A stretch of 46,911 bases of DNA from Bryobacteraceae bacterium. Lineage in GTDB: Bacteria > Acidobacteriota > Terriglobia > Bryobacterales > Bryobacteraceae. The DNA is taken from contig JASIAM010000115.1 in assembly GCA_030041985.1 (NCBI GenBank), positions 1 through 46,911 of the forward strand, read 5' to 3'. How positions within the stretch are numbered: the stretch's first letter is position 1; each line of letters starts with the position of its first letter. Below are positions 1 to 9,571 of this stretch, piece after piece. The position numbers were made by a program, and so were the translations under genes. The notes below the pieces were generated by a model. The model had not been told where the DNA came from. It made no database searches and saw nothing but the letters and a program-made list of their open reading frames with translations.

Positions 1-41
1 AGCTTTCGCGTGAATCAATAACGGCATCGTGCGGCCGCGGC

Positions 42-1856
42 TTAGCGTGGGAGCCGCGGCCGATCCAGCCGCACTTTTTGGAGCAGCGCCTGAAACCGTG
101 GTGCACCACGCAGGGAATCGTAAATCGGGTGGGTTGCGATAGAAGTCACCGACATTTCGTGGCGCTCGCAGCCTCTTTCCAGCCAGTCGAGGGCCTGTTC
201 GGTTTCTCCCAAGCCGAGGTGCACGACCGCGAAACAGGTACAACTAATGTGGCGTTCTCTCGCACGCGACTCGAGGCGCGCCAGAACTCCGCGAGCGCTC
301 TCCCGATCGCCGGACAGTCCGAAAATCTGGCCCATAGCGGCCAGAATGGTTGGCATTTCCTCTTCAATGGCCCGCGCTTTCTCGAGCATCGCCAGCGCCT
401 CTTCATACTTGCCCTGAAGACCCAGCGCGCGGCCGATGGCGGCATACGGCCGGTATGAAGAAGGATCGAATTCCAGAATTTCGCGATAATTGCGGATCGC
501 CACATCGTATTCGCACCGCAGCAGGTGGAGGAAGCCCCGCGTTTCGTGAATGATGCTCGAAAGCGGATCTAACTCCAACGCAATTTCGATTTCGTCGAGC
601 GCCTCATCCAACCGGCCGAGCATAGCCAGGCAATCGCCACTCAACCAGAAGTGAGCGGTGGCGTATCCGGGGTTGAGCGCGATGGCTTTCCGGTAAAGCG
701 CTTCGCCCTCTTCCCACTCCCAATCCGATTTGGATCGAATCAATGCCAGCGAGGGATAAGCTTCCGCCAGGTGAGGATCAATCTCGATCGCGCGTTCGGC
801 AGCCGACTTGGCTCTGGGAATACCCTCAGCGGGGTGAGTCAGTCCATATTCCACCTCGAGTGTATAGGCGTCCGCCAAACCCGCATGCGCCAGGGCGGAG
901 CGGGGGTCGCTCTCGATTGCCGCTCGAAAATATTGAATGCTGCGCGCCAGATCGGCCGCGGTGCGCCGATGCCAATGATAGCGGCCTTTCAGGTAATAAT
1001 CGTAGGAACTGACGGTCGTCGGACTCGCGGCGCGCGACGTGGTTTCCTGGCCGCTAGCCAGTTGGATACGCAGCGTGCGCACAATGTTTCGGGCGATTTC
1101 CTCCTGGATCGCAAAAATGTCGCGCATCTGCCGCTCGAAGGTTTCCGACCACAGGTAGATTCCCGTTTCTTTCTCGATGAGCTGAGCCCGCACGCGCAGG
1201 CGCCCTTCGGAGATCCGCACGCTTCCGGTAAGCACATTGGCAACCTGAAGGCGATCCCAAAGCCGGTCGCGTGCCTCAGCCCGGTCCGGTTCCACATCGC
1301 TGCCTCGCAGGCGAACGGCGGAATTCCACGCCATCACCCGCATGCCGTTCACCTTGGTGAGTGCGTGGATCAATTCTTCCGTGAGGCCGTCGCTGAAATA
1401 ATCGTACTCACAACTGGCGCTCAGGTTGGCAAAGGGCAAAACGGCGACCGTGGGAACGGCCGGTGTCACGGGCGTGGGTGAAGCGGAAACTGCTCCATCC
1501 GGCTGGTTCTTCAAATGAATGCGCGGCGCATAGCTTCCCGCGACAAATTCGAAAACGATCCGATCGTTCCGTCCGTCGCCCTGGTAGTAGGCCTGCAGTT
1601 TCGACCGGAGGCGGCGCGCTTCGACGCGCACGATCGGATCCACCCGCGGATCATAGGAAGTCTTGCGGTCGAAAACCTCGACCCCGATCAGATATTCCTT
1701 GAGTTCGTCAGTCCGGCTTTGGAGGGTCCGTTCCACTGCCAGGCGCAAAAATCTACCCATGCGTTCGGAGCGCGCGAATAAACCATGGGCCAGTATCCTT
1801 TCGAGCTGCTCCCGAATCGCCGGGTGCTGAATTGTGGACTGCACCGGCAGTGTCAC
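42..1856 (-). CDS. TPR protein with TolB-like N-terminal region, possible transcriptional regulator
   Basis: This 604-residue protein has three parts. Residues 1-115 carry a conserved block ('LKEYLIGVEVFDR', 'DPIVRVEARRLRSKL') that in many acidobacterial and proteobacterial proteins stands where a DNA-binding or effector domain would be. Residues about 135-265 contain the 'VAVLPFANLS...YFSDGLTEELI' signature of the TolB/FlgO-like domain found in CadC- and adenylate-cyclase-like TPR proteins. The rest is a run of tetratricopeptide repeats ('YYLKGRYHWHRRT', 'ALAHAGLADAY', 'YATAHFWLSGDCL'), a protein-interaction scaffold. The start is GTG with a CGGAG five bases upstream. A CATAAT box lies about 25 bp upstream and could be a -10 element. 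No transmembrane segment is obvious, so it is probably cytoplasmic. Domain order is seen; a regulatory role is inferred. Confidence 0.8.
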   Translation of the reverse strand: MTLPVQSTIQHPAIREQLERILAHGLFARSERMGRFLRLAVERTLQSRTDELKEYLIGVEVFDRKTSYDPRVDPIVRVEARRLRSKLQAYYQGDGRNDRIVFEFVAGSYAPRIHLKNQPDGAVSASPTPVTPAVPTVAVLPFANLSASCEYDYFSDGLTEELIHALTKVNGMRVMAWNSAVRLRGSDVEPDRAEARDRLWDRLQVANVLTGSVRISEGRLRVRAQLIEKETGIYLWSETFERQMRDIFAIQEEIARNIVRTLRIQLASGQETTSRAASPTTVSSYDYYLKGRYHWHRRTAADLARSIQYFRAAIESDPRSALAHAGLADAYTLEVEYGLTHPAEGIPRAKSAAERAIEIDPHLAEAYPSLALIRSKSDWEWEEGEALYRKAIALNPGYATAHFWLSGDCLAMLGRLDEALDEIEIALELDPLSSIIHETRGFLHLLRCEYDVAIRNYREILEFDPSSYRPYAAIGRALGLQGKYEEALAMLEKARAIEEEMPTILAAMGQIFGLSGDRESARGVLARLESRARERHISCTCFAVVHLGLGETEQALDWLERGCERHEMSVTSIATHPIYDSLRGAPRFQALLQKVRLDRPRLPR

Positions 1857-1929
1857 CGAGACTCCGTTGTTAAACTATTATGCCGCTCCCCCCAAGCCGG
1901 CTGCAAATTGCAGTGTGCTCGCGCCTCGC

Positions 1930-3150
1930 TTACGAGCGCGCAATCACATCCCGGTAATAGCTTTCGTACTGCGGGATGATCTTGTCAGGACAATAGCGCT
2001 CGGCAGCGTTCCAGCGTCCGGTCTTCGCCATGCGATAGTGAAGCGAATCATCCTCTAAGAGAGCCGTTACGCGGCCTGCCTGCGCCTCAATATCGCCGGG
2101 CGCTTCCAGGTAGCCGTCTTCACCATCAGTAATCAATTCGGGAACTCCCCCGACTTTCGTGGCTACCGGCACTACGCCGCATGCCATGGCTTCGAGCGCT
2201 ACCAGGCCGAAAGACTCGAGCGTGCTGGGCATCAACAAGACATGGGCCAGAGGCATCAACCGCTCGACATGATTCCGCTTGCCTAGAAACGATACGTGCC
2301 GTTCCACCCCCAGTTCGCGCGCCAGGTGCTCGGCCGGGCCGCGTTCCGGGCCATCGCCGACCATCAGCAGATGCGCCGCAACCGATTGCCGCACTTCCAC
2401 CAGAATGCGTATACAGTCGAGCACGCGTTTCACCGGCCGGAAATTCGAAACATGGATCAGCAGCTTTTCTCTACCTGGGGAATACTGCGCCGCCCCGGTT
2501 TTCTCATTGTCCGGATGATACAACTCGCAGTTTACAAAGTTCTTGATGACCCGAATCTCGTTAGCCACTCCGAACACATTTACTGTCTCACGCCGCAGAT
2601 ACTCGCTGATCGAAGTAATACCATCGGATTTTTCGATTGAGAATTTAGTTATCGGGAAATATGAGCGGTCCACGCCCACCAGAGTAATATCGGTGCCGTG
2701 CAAAGTGGTGATAATCGGCAACCGGCGCCTGCCGGAAGCCCCAGCCGCAAGCATCTGCTGTGCGAGCATCGCCGCAATCGAGTGCGGAATCGCGTAATGC
2801 ACATGCAGCACATCCAGCTCATAGGTCTCGGCAACTTCGGCCATGCGCGATGCTAGCGCCAGGCAATAGGGCGGATATAAGAAGAGCGGGTAGTTGGAGA
2901 CTTCGACTTCGTGATAATGGATGCGCGGCGTGCCAGGGTCGAGCCGGATGGGATTGGCGTAGGTGATGAAGTGCACCTCGTGTCCGCGAGCAGCAAGCTC
3001 CAGGCCCAACTCCGTCGCGACGATGCCACTGCCTCCGTAAGTCGGATAGCAGGTGATTCCTACGTTCACTTCGCCAGCGTAGCATTGATCGGCCCGGAGC
3101 GCCTGGAACCAGCTTTGAAACAGCCTTGACACTCCAGCGCGTTTCCCCAT
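1930..3150 (-). CDS. bshA: BshA, N-acetyl-alpha-D-glucosaminyl L-malate synthase (bacillithiol pathway)
   Basis: GT4-family retaining glycosyltransferase. It joins GlcNAc from UDP-GlcNAc to L-malate, the first step of bacillithiol synthesis, in the cytoplasm. Diagnostic blocks match the Bacillus enzyme: 'GITCYPTYGGSGIVATELG' at the N-terminus, 'HFITYANPIRL', 'HVHYAIPHSIAA', 'TTLHGTDITLVG', 'IHVSNFRPVKRV', 'LLMVGDGPE', and the donor-binding 'ESFGLVALEAMACGVVPVA' with its EX7E motif. The open frame extends to 3285, but homology begins only near a GTG at 3069. I chose the ATG at 3150 because AGGTGG lies nine bases upstream; the GTG is the alternative. The deacetylase and ligase genes (bshB, bshC) are not in the window. 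The next gene upstream (3192, plus strand) is divergent. Confidence 0.9.
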   Translation of the reverse strand: MGKRAGVSRLFQSWFQALRADQCYAGEVNVGITCYPTYGGSGIVATELGLELAARGHEVHFITYANPIRLDPGTPRIHYHEVEVSNYPLFLYPPYCLALASRMAEVAETYELDVLHVHYAIPHSIAAMLAQQMLAAGASGRRRLPIITTLHGTDITLVGVDRSYFPITKFSIEKSDGITSISEYLRRETVNVFGVANEIRVIKNFVNCELYHPDNEKTGAAQYSPGREKLLIHVSNFRPVKRVLDCIRILVEVRQSVAAHLLMVGDGPERGPAEHLARELGVERHVSFLGKRNHVERLMPLAHVLLMPSTLESFGLVALEAMACGVVPVATKVGGVPELITDGEDGYLEAPGDIEAQAGRVTALLEDDSLHYRMAKTGRWNAAERYCPDKIIPQYESYYRDVIARS

Positions 3151-3191
3151 AAGATGGTCCCACCTGCGCGGGCCTGGAAACGCGCTATCGG

Positions 3192-3986
3192 ATGAGAAAG
3201 GGATTTCTACCTGTGAAGATTTGGCAGAGCTCAATTTGGCGGAGTTTGATCTGGGGCGCCGTGCTGGCCGTGCCCGCTTCCTCACAATGGCTTAATTACC
3301 CGACTGCGGGCATTCCGCGAACGAAAGATGGCAAGCCCGATCTCTCCGCGCCCACGCCCCGCAAACCCGATGGCAAGCCCGATCTCTCCGGTATTTGGCT
3401 GGTCCCGGGCCTGAAGTACCTGATCAATGTTGCCGCCGACGTGAAGGACGTCCCCTTTCAACCCTGGGCCAGAGCCGAGTATCTGCAGCGTATCGACACG
3501 CGCGGAAAAGATGATCCCAACAATTTCTGCCTTCCTTCCGGATATCCAGAAAAGATCGCAGTGACCTCGCCCTGGAAAATCCTCGAAACCCCCGGCGTGA
3601 CCGTCATTCTTTACGAATCGCGTACCATCTTCCGCCAAATTTTCACGGATGGCCGCACGCTGCCTGAAGATCCCAATCCGTCATGGCAAGGCTACTCTAT
3701 AGGCCATTGGGAGGGCGACGACTTTATAGTCGAATCGGCCGGCTTTAACGGCAAGGCATGGATGGACACCAACGGCCATCCTACGACGGACGCCCTGCAC
3801 CTTCTGGAGCGCTACCACCGCCAAGATATGGGCCATCTGGAGGTAACGATCACCATCGACGATCCGAAAGCCTATACGAAGCCGTGGACAGTGCACGAAG
3901 TCGCTGAACTACAGCCTGATACGGAGCTGATCGAGTACATTTGCGAAGAGAACAACCGCGACGTAGGCCACTTCGTAGGGAAGTGA
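3192..3986 (+). CDS. Secreted protein of the 'PDGKPDLSG' acidobacterial family, function unknown
   Basis: This is a 264-residue protein with an N-terminal hydrophobic stretch (about residues 12-32) that fits a signal peptide. A duplicated motif follows, 'KDGKPDLSAPTPRKPDGKPD' and then 'LSGIWLVPG'. The body shares conserved blocks with the minus-strand gene ending at 23828: 'TPGVTVILYE', 'RQIFTDGR', 'GYSIGHWEGD', 'ITIDDPKAYTKPW', and the terminal 'ENNRDVGHFVGK' versus 'ENNRSLSHLVGK'. I recognise the family as common in Acidobacteriota but know of no assigned function. A GTG at 3213 is an alternative start that would shorten the signal-peptide n-region. It is divergent from bshA and convergent with the cytochrome gene that ends at 4003. 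Confidence 0.75.
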   Translation: MRKGFLPVKIWQSSIWRSLIWGAVLAVPASSQWLNYPTAGIPRTKDGKPDLSAPTPRKPDGKPDLSGIWLVPGLKYLINVAADVKDVPFQPWARAEYLQRIDTRGKDDPNNFCLPSGYPEKIAVTSPWKILETPGVTVILYESRTIFRQIFTDGRTLPEDPNPSWQGYSIGHWEGDDFIVESAGFNGKAWMDTNGHPTTDALHLLERYHRQDMGHLEVTITIDDPKAYTKPWTVHEVAELQPDTELIEYICEENNRDVGHFVGK

Positions 3987-4002
3987 GTTTACCGGTCACT
4001 CC

Positions 4003-4704
4003 TCAGGGGGCTGCAGTACGCATGACAGGAGCGGTTCGGGGAATTTCTTCACCGCGATGACACGTATAGCAAGTGACATTTTTATCGCCCAAACTGGTTT
4101 TTAGCGTTTCCGCCACTTCAATCATTTTGCGCGCCATTGTCTTCATGGGATTCGCATCGCTGGCGAAGTCTCCCGGTCGATGGCAGAAGGCACAGTTCGA
4201 ACGAAGCGCGAAATTAAACGACCGCATCGTGCCGACCAGTTGCGAATTCCCCTTGAGTACCTTCAGATTCGTGTATTCGACCGGCGGCTTCTGGCGAACC
4301 CAGGCAGCTAGAGTCTGCCAGTCCGGATCGTTCCGCGATTCAAACTGGCGGCCGCCGGAATGAAACGGGTCCCCACCAGCTTCTGGCGCCAAGGGATGCA
4401 GCAGCAGCGGACTCGAATCAGGATCGCCTGGAGCGACGAGGCGTGATAAGACGGCATAATTGCGTTGTGATTGCTCCTCCGTCCAATCGGTGGTTCCAGC
4501 AGCGAGGGGCTGTAGACTGAAGCCGTTGCCCGCTCCGGAATGGCAGACAACACAACGAGCGTGGCCGGGCCTGTGCTTAAGGAAGATCGGCTGCACGCGT
4601 GTTTTGTAGAAGTCGTAGTCCGCCGATTGCGCTGCGGCGAACGGCAAGCTCGCTGCCCCTAGAATGATGGCGAATGCGTAGCCTATCAGCCGTCTTTGAG
4701 TCAT
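4003..4704 (-). CDS. Secreted multiheme cytochrome c (three CxxCH motifs)
   Basis: The protein is 233 residues from the ATG at 4704, which opens a good signal peptide ('MTQRRLIGYAFAIILGAASL' followed by AAAQ). Three covalent heme sites are visible: CVVCH near residue 50, CAFCH near 165 and CYTCH near 215. The last two sit in a block ('PMKTMARKMIEVAETLK...TCYTCHRGEEIPR') that resembles the diheme repeat of photosynthetic reaction-centre cytochrome c subunits, widespread as stand-alone electron carriers in Acidobacteriota. The first site lies in a 'FLKHRPGHARCVVCH' segment. The gene starts 16 bases after the stop of the YVTN propeller gene upstream, so the two are probably one operon. Export and heme attachment in the periplasm are inferred. 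A longer start at 4764 would overlap the propeller gene and bury the signal peptide. Confidence 0.82.
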   Translation of the reverse strand: MTQRRLIGYAFAIILGAASLPFAAAQSADYDFYKTRVQPIFLKHRPGHARCVVCHSGAGNGFSLQPLAAGTTDWTEEQSQRNYAVLSRLVAPGDPDSSPLLLHPLAPEAGGDPFHSGGRQFESRNDPDWQTLAAWVRQKPPVEYTNLKVLKGNSQLVGTMRSFNFALRSNCAFCHRPGDFASDANPMKTMARKMIEVAETLKTSLGDKNVTCYTCHRGEEIPRTAPVMRTAAP

Positions 4705-4720
4705 GAGGTAAGTTCGGCTC

Positions 4721-5728
4721 CTATGGTATGACCAACGTGGCGCTCCGCTTGGGTGTTTGGCCAACAGGAATGCGGGCTATTTCCCGGAACGTTTTTGTAT
4801 CAATGGCGGAAACGGAATTCGACCCGGAATTGGAAACGTAGACAACTTTGCTGTCCGGAGTAAACGTGAGCCAGTCCGGAACATCGCCGGTGACTGTATG
4901 TCCCAATAGCTTTAGATCTGGCAATGAATAGATGAAGACTGCGCCAGCCACTGAGCTATTCACCCAAAGAGTTTTGTTGTCCGGCGACACCGCGATACCG
5001 TGGGACGGAGCGCCGCTTTCCGCTCCCACAATGCTGACGGGTTCATTGGGAAGTTTGATGCTGGTCACTTTTTCGTGCGTCTTGAAATCGTACACCTCAA
5101 AACCGTGAAGGCTGGAAAGTTGCACAAACATCCGGCTGGTTGAGCCGTCTGGGCCCTTTTCAAAGGCCACGGGACGAACGCCGGAATCGAATTTGTATGT
5201 CCAGACCGGCTCCAGCGTGGCTTCGTCGATGATGGTGATGACCTTACCACCCACAGAAGTAGCGGCCACATATTTGCCGTCCGGCGTCAAATAGGCGTAG
5301 TGAACGGCGCCTTTCACAGGGATCGTCTTGGTTCTGGTCATCGATGCCGTATCGATGACATCGACGCCGCCCGGCCCTTGCGCGATCGCTACGAAAACAT
5401 ACCTTCCATCGCGGCTCGTCGAAATGCTATTGGGGCGTCCCGTCAAGGCTACCTTACCCTTGATTTTTCCGGTTGCGCGGTCCACGAAATCCAGGGTTCG
5501 CTCCCCTTCGCAACTGAAATAAACGGTTTTCGCATCAGGCGAGAAGTCGACGCCGCTAGGTATCTCGATTCCCGTAATCTCCTGGACGACTTTATTTGTC
5601 GCAGGGTCGATCACATGAACCCGGTCGCCGGCGGCGTTCGTGACGTAGATTCGAACTGTGCTCGCGGCCAAAGGGAGCACGGCCAAGATACCCACAAAGC
5701 CGATACAAATCGAAAACGCGCGCTTCAT
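4721..5728 (-). CDS. Secreted YVTN/NHL-type beta-propeller protein
   Basis: This 335-residue protein has an N-terminal signal peptide (residues 1-23, ending in LAAS) and about seven repeats of 35-45 residues built on the YVTN pattern: 'RIYVTNAAGDRVHVIDPATN', 'TVYFSCEGERTLDFVD', 'YVFVAIAQGPGGVDVID', 'TLWVNSSVAGAVFIYS', 'VVYVSNSGSNSVSAIDT'. Such repeats form a beta-propeller, used for binding or electron-transfer partnering outside the cytoplasm. The start is very well supported: AGGAGG stands eight bases before the ATG. It is followed by a multiheme cytochrome gene 16 bases downstream, so the pair may form an exported redox or substrate-binding complex. That pairing is an inference from gene order. 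Confidence 0.85.
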   Translation of the reverse strand: MKRAFSICIGFVGILAVLPLAASTVRIYVTNAAGDRVHVIDPATNKVVQEITGIEIPSGVDFSPDAKTVYFSCEGERTLDFVDRATGKIKGKVALTGRPNSISTSRDGRYVFVAIAQGPGGVDVIDTASMTRTKTIPVKGAVHYAYLTPDGKYVAATSVGGKVITIIDEATLEPVWTYKFDSGVRPVAFEKGPDGSTSRMFVQLSSLHGFEVYDFKTHEKVTSIKLPNEPVSIVGAESGAPSHGIAVSPDNKTLWVNSSVAGAVFIYSLPDLKLLGHTVTGDVPDWLTFTPDSKVVYVSNSGSNSVSAIDTKTFREIARIPVGQTPKRSATLVIP

Positions 5729-5852
5729 TGAAAAACCTCCTGGACAGGTGGAGTATATCTCAATCGCGATCGACTTTCCACGGCGCCACGGAACTTTGCG
5801 AAGTCCGGCCAGCCGACGGCCGTGCCGGCCTTTGTGAAGTAGCCGCAGCGGA

Positions 5853-8800
5853 TCAGAAGATTATCTTGAGCGCGATCTGTACGAGGCGTGGAGGGGCGGC
5901 GCTGACGACGTGGCCAAAATTGGGACTGCTAATGTTGCCGTCCACCGAAGCAGGGCCGTAAAACTGAGCGTGATTGAAGGCATTAAAGGCCTCCAGGCGA
6001 AATTCGAAGGCCGTTACATCGGTGAGCTTCAAATTCTTTTGCAGAGTCAGATCGTAGTTATCGATTCCTGGTCCGGAAAATAACCTTCGGCCGCTATTCC
6101 CGATCGAACCGAGAGGGGGCAGACTAAACAGGGAGGTATTGAAGTATGCGTTTCCATTGCGCGGGTTGTGATTGAAGTCAAGCGGACCCGGCTGATATTG
6201 CAGTTCGTCCAAAGTCAGATTGTTAATCCCGTTCCCTTGCGTTCCCAGCAGCGAAGTATCCTCGTAATTATAGAAAGTGACCGGGAAGCCACTACTGTAA
6301 TGCGTGATACCGGAGATCGACCAATTATCAGTCCAACGGTTTTGCGCCCGGAAGAGCCGGCCGATGGGAAGCCGGTAGCTATAACTCGCAACGAAGTTAT
6401 GACGCATGTCAAAAGAGGAGATTCCCCGAGTGAGGTTGGGATTGAATGGGTCTACCTGCTCGCCCAGATTCGAAGATTGATCGATGGATTTGCTGTAAGT
6501 GTAGCTGAGTAAGATCTCCATGCGGCCGGTGGTATGGCGAAAGCTGGCTTCGAAGGCGTTAAAATCGGAATTGCCGATGCTGTTCTGGTAGCTGATGCTG
6601 CCGAAATCAGGCCCGAAGGGCCCCCGTGTCCCGTTAATTACCTTTCCGGACGCACTGGTATACATCGTGTTCTCGCCGAATGGTCCACAGGTAGGGGAAC
6701 CGGCTGCGACTTCACTGGGCTGGCTCAAGCTCAGGCAGAGCGCGGGATTGCCTGGGTTCGCTTCTTCCAGGACAAGCAGATGATGAGCCTGATTGCCAAC
6801 GTAGCTCATGCTCAGCAGCGTATTGGTTCCGATCTGCCGTTCGAGTGAGAGCATGTACGACTCAGTGTAGGGAATCTTGTTCGTGGGTTCGTAGCCAGGT
6901 ATAGTACTGATCGGCTCGAATTGAGAAAAGTCGACATTTGAGTCCGGATTACTGGCGGATACGTTTAACGGAGCAATTTGAGCTGGAAACCGCTGGCCTT
7001 CCACATTGCCCGTGGCGGCGTCAATAAAAGGCGTAGCAAACAGCGGCGGCGCGGGACTTGTGTAGGTAAATCCGTAGGGCGCATTATCACTGATCAGCCC
7101 CAAAGTCTCTCCCGGAACCGAGGCGTAAAAGATACCATAACCGACCCGGATGCTGGTTTTGCCGCGGTCTCCCAAAATTTTGCCTAGAAGAGAATCCGGC
7201 CGTGCAGCGGGAGAATAAGCCAAACCGAGGCGTGGGGCAAAATCGCGATTTCCGGGCGGACCTAACGTGCGCGAGATTCCGGGATCGCCGGGATACACGA
7301 TGCCGGCCGGCGCCGTCGGGAAGACAGTTGACTGCTCGCCCGGCACAAAAGTGATGTTATTGTTGTATTTCTCATACCAGGGTTCAATCCGGTCCCATCG
7401 CAGACCGTAATTCAGCGTCAGGCTGCGATTGATGCGCCAGGTATCCTGCCCGAAGAGGCCGATGTACTTATTACGCCCGTAGAAAGGACGAAGATCGTTC
7501 TGAGTGTATTGGCTGGCGATGCCCAACAGAAAATCAGCAAAGTCGAGGCCAGTCTCCGTACCATAGAAGTTGAAGCTGCCATTCAAATCGGCATAGGGAT
7601 CGGTGTTGATCTGATCGTAATCTAGCTGGGCCCCGAATTTTAACGTGTGCGATCCCGTCACCTTGGAAAAATTGTCATTCACCTCATAATCATTATTAAT
7701 CTGATAGAAACGATCCGGATCGGAACCGATAGTGAAGTTATTAAAGAAGACGTTTTCCACGCCCTGGTTTTGGGCCGCCAACGGCACGACACCTAGTGTC
7801 CCGGCTCCAGTCACAAAACCTTGAGAAGCCAGACTGACACCCAACCCTCCTACGGGCTTGCCTAGATCGTTGGCGTCGCGCGTATAACTCAGGCGGAATT
7901 CATTAACTGCGCTAGGCCCGATTGTCTTGGTATCACCGAGAACTGCTAATTGTGAGCGGCCTAAGTTCAGGGCGTTAAATCCGGGTACGTTGGCCCCTCC
8001 CTGAGCGGTTGGGTAAGGGTTATTCTGTGTGTAATCATCCAAGGTATAGTAGCCGAATATAGTGCCCCAACGCGTATTGGCGTCGATTCGCTCCCCAATT
8101 TTCTCGTCATGCAGAATCTCATCGTATGCCGAAGTGGAGAAATAATTACCTGGAACATTCGGTGTGGGAATATATTGGAGCAGATTCGAAGCAGGAGCAG
8201 ACCAGGCGCTCCGCGGAATGGCAGCATTCGGCAGAACGCACTCAGAGGGGCTGGTGCACCCCGGCGTGTAATACGGCTCGCCTACCGAGACGCCATAACC
8301 AAGTTTCTGAGATAAGAGATTGGCCCAGTAGGGGCCACTTACCGTTCCCGTAAGCAGGCTAGCCTCGTCGGATAAGTTGCCTGCCCGGTCCTGCAAAGAC
8401 GGCACTGGAATCAGGCCGGTATCCTGGCCTTCGGTTTGCCGGGTACCTTGATAATCAGTGAAGAAGAAAACTTTGTCGTGAACGATGGGGCCGCCGAAAG
8501 TGCCGCCATACTGATTTTGTAAAAACGTGCCGCGCGTGGGAGAGAAGAAATTGCGCGCGTCGAGATCCGTATTACGGAGAAAGTCGAAGGCATCTCCATG
8601 GAATTTATTGGTTCCCGATTTGGTGATGACGTTGATTTGCCCCCCGGTATAGCGGCCGTACTCCGCGTCGAAGTTGGATGACAAGATGCGGAATTCAGCG
8701 ATGGAATCGAGATTGGGAACAATCGCTGCAGCCATGCTTCCGGTCTCTTCGGCATCCGCGCCGTTGATCATGAAACCGTTGGCGGATTCTCTCTGGCCGT

Positions 8801-9434
8801 TAATCGAGAGAATTCCCGGGTTCAAATCGCCGGAAGGAGAAAATACGCTCTGTCCCAATCCTTGAACGGTGAGTGACGTGATCGATGTAGCCGGCATTAC
8901 GCCCGGTTGTAGCGCCAGGAGGTCGGTATAGCTGCGGCCATTGAGCGGCAATGCCTCCACGTGATTGCCAGGAATGACATCGCCCAGTTGCGTACTCGCT
9001 GTGTCGGCTTGCACCGCTGATTCATTTACCGTGATCCGTTCCGAACGCTCACCCAACTGAAGTGATACGTCCACCAGCAGGGCGCTGTTTATATCGAGAG
9101 TTATGTTGGCGCGCCGGTATGGTTCAAAACCAGCGGCAGCCACATCAATATCGTAGTGGCCAACCACTAAACTGGGAAATGAGTACCTTCCGGTTGTATC
9201 CGTTCGTATTATCTGCCGCGCGCCTGTTTCCGTATTGGCCGCTGTTACGGTGGCTTTCGGAACCACGGCGCCGCTGCTATCTGTGACAGTTCCCGAAATG
9301 CTTCCACCTGCGGCGGCGCGCACCAACTGCGAAAACTGGCACAGCCCGGCACAGACAAGACACAATACAAACACGAACCTAGGGGCTCGAGTGGACCATC
9401 CGATATCGTTGCTTGTGCACGCTAGAAACCTCAA
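5853..9434 (-). CDS. TonB-dependent outer-membrane receptor with carboxypeptidase regulatory-like domain
   Basis: This is a 1193-residue protein of the large acidobacterial TonB-receptor type. After a hydrophobic leader (about residues 18-40) comes a carboxypeptidase-regulatory-like beta-sandwich ('GGSISGTVTDSSGAVVPKAT', 'TDTTGRYSFPSL'). The plug domain follows ('LPLNGRSYTDLLALQPGV', 'ILSINGQRESANGFMINGAD', 'EYGRYTGGQINVITKSGTN'), and then about 950 residues of aromatic-rich alternating strands forming the barrel. It ends in a C-terminal aromatic residue (IALKIIF), as outer-membrane barrels do. The frame opens with TTG at 9434; an internal GTG close to the hydrophobic leader is an alternative. 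Substrate is unknown; the size and domain order resemble oligosaccharide or organic-polymer receptors. It lies 137 bp downstream of the sensor kinase gene on the same strand. Confidence 0.9.
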   Translation of the reverse strand: MRFLACTSNDIGWSTRAPRFVFVLCLVCAGLCQFSQLVRAAAGGSISGTVTDSSGAVVPKATVTAANTETGARQIIRTDTTGRYSFPSLVVGHYDIDVAAAGFEPYRRANITLDINSALLVDVSLQLGERSERITVNESAVQADTASTQLGDVIPGNHVEALPLNGRSYTDLLALQPGVMPATSITSLTVQGLGQSVFSPSGDLNPGILSINGQRESANGFMINGADAEETGSMAAAIVPNLDSIAEFRILSSNFDAEYGRYTGGQINVITKSGTNKFHGDAFDFLRNTDLDARNFFSPTRGTFLQNQYGGTFGGPIVHDKVFFFTDYQGTRQTEGQDTGLIPVPSLQDRAGNLSDEASLLTGTVSGPYWANLLSQKLGYGVSVGEPYYTPGCTSPSECVLPNAAIPRSAWSAPASNLLQYIPTPNVPGNYFSTSAYDEILHDEKIGERIDANTRWGTIFGYYTLDDYTQNNPYPTAQGGANVPGFNALNLGRSQLAVLGDTKTIGPSAVNEFRLSYTRDANDLGKPVGGLGVSLASQGFVTGAGTLGVVPLAAQNQGVENVFFNNFTIGSDPDRFYQINNDYEVNDNFSKVTGSHTLKFGAQLDYDQINTDPYADLNGSFNFYGTETGLDFADFLLGIASQYTQNDLRPFYGRNKYIGLFGQDTWRINRSLTLNYGLRWDRIEPWYEKYNNNITFVPGEQSTVFPTAPAGIVYPGDPGISRTLGPPGNRDFAPRLGLAYSPAARPDSLLGKILGDRGKTSIRVGYGIFYASVPGETLGLISDNAPYGFTYTSPAPPLFATPFIDAATGNVEGQRFPAQIAPLNVSASNPDSNVDFSQFEPISTIPGYEPTNKIPYTESYMLSLERQIGTNTLLSMSYVGNQAHHLLVLEEANPGNPALCLSLSQPSEVAAGSPTCGPFGENTMYTSASGKVINGTRGPFGPDFGSISYQNSIGNSDFNAFEASFRHTTGRMEILLSYTYSKSIDQSSNLGEQVDPFNPNLTRGISSFDMRHNFVASYSYRLPIGRLFRAQNRWTDNWSISGITHYSSGFPVTFYNYEDTSLLGTQGNGINNLTLDELQYQPGPLDFNHNPRNGNAYFNTSLFSLPPLGSIGNSGRRLFSGPGIDNYDLTLQKNLKLTDVTAFEFRLEAFNAFNHAQFYGPASVDGNISSPNFGHVVSAAPPRLVQIALKIIF

Positions 9435-9571
9435 TTAAGAATCGACGCCCCTGTGTCTGTAATGAAGCCTTATCCTGTACAACTTTACAATCGCTCTGGC
9501 CCTGGATGATGTAACGATCTTGTAAAACCTGCAATTCAGCAGCAGGATAGAATCGGTATGCTTTCATTCGA

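Noticed and set aside
651-1481. 276-codon plus-strand frame opposite the TPR protein
   Set aside because: It is a mirror of the conserved TPR/TolB-like gene and shows no domain.
9379-9567. 62-codon minus-strand frame upstream of the TonB receptor
   Set aside because: It overlaps the receptor start, has no ribosome site or homology, and the gap more likely holds the promoter.
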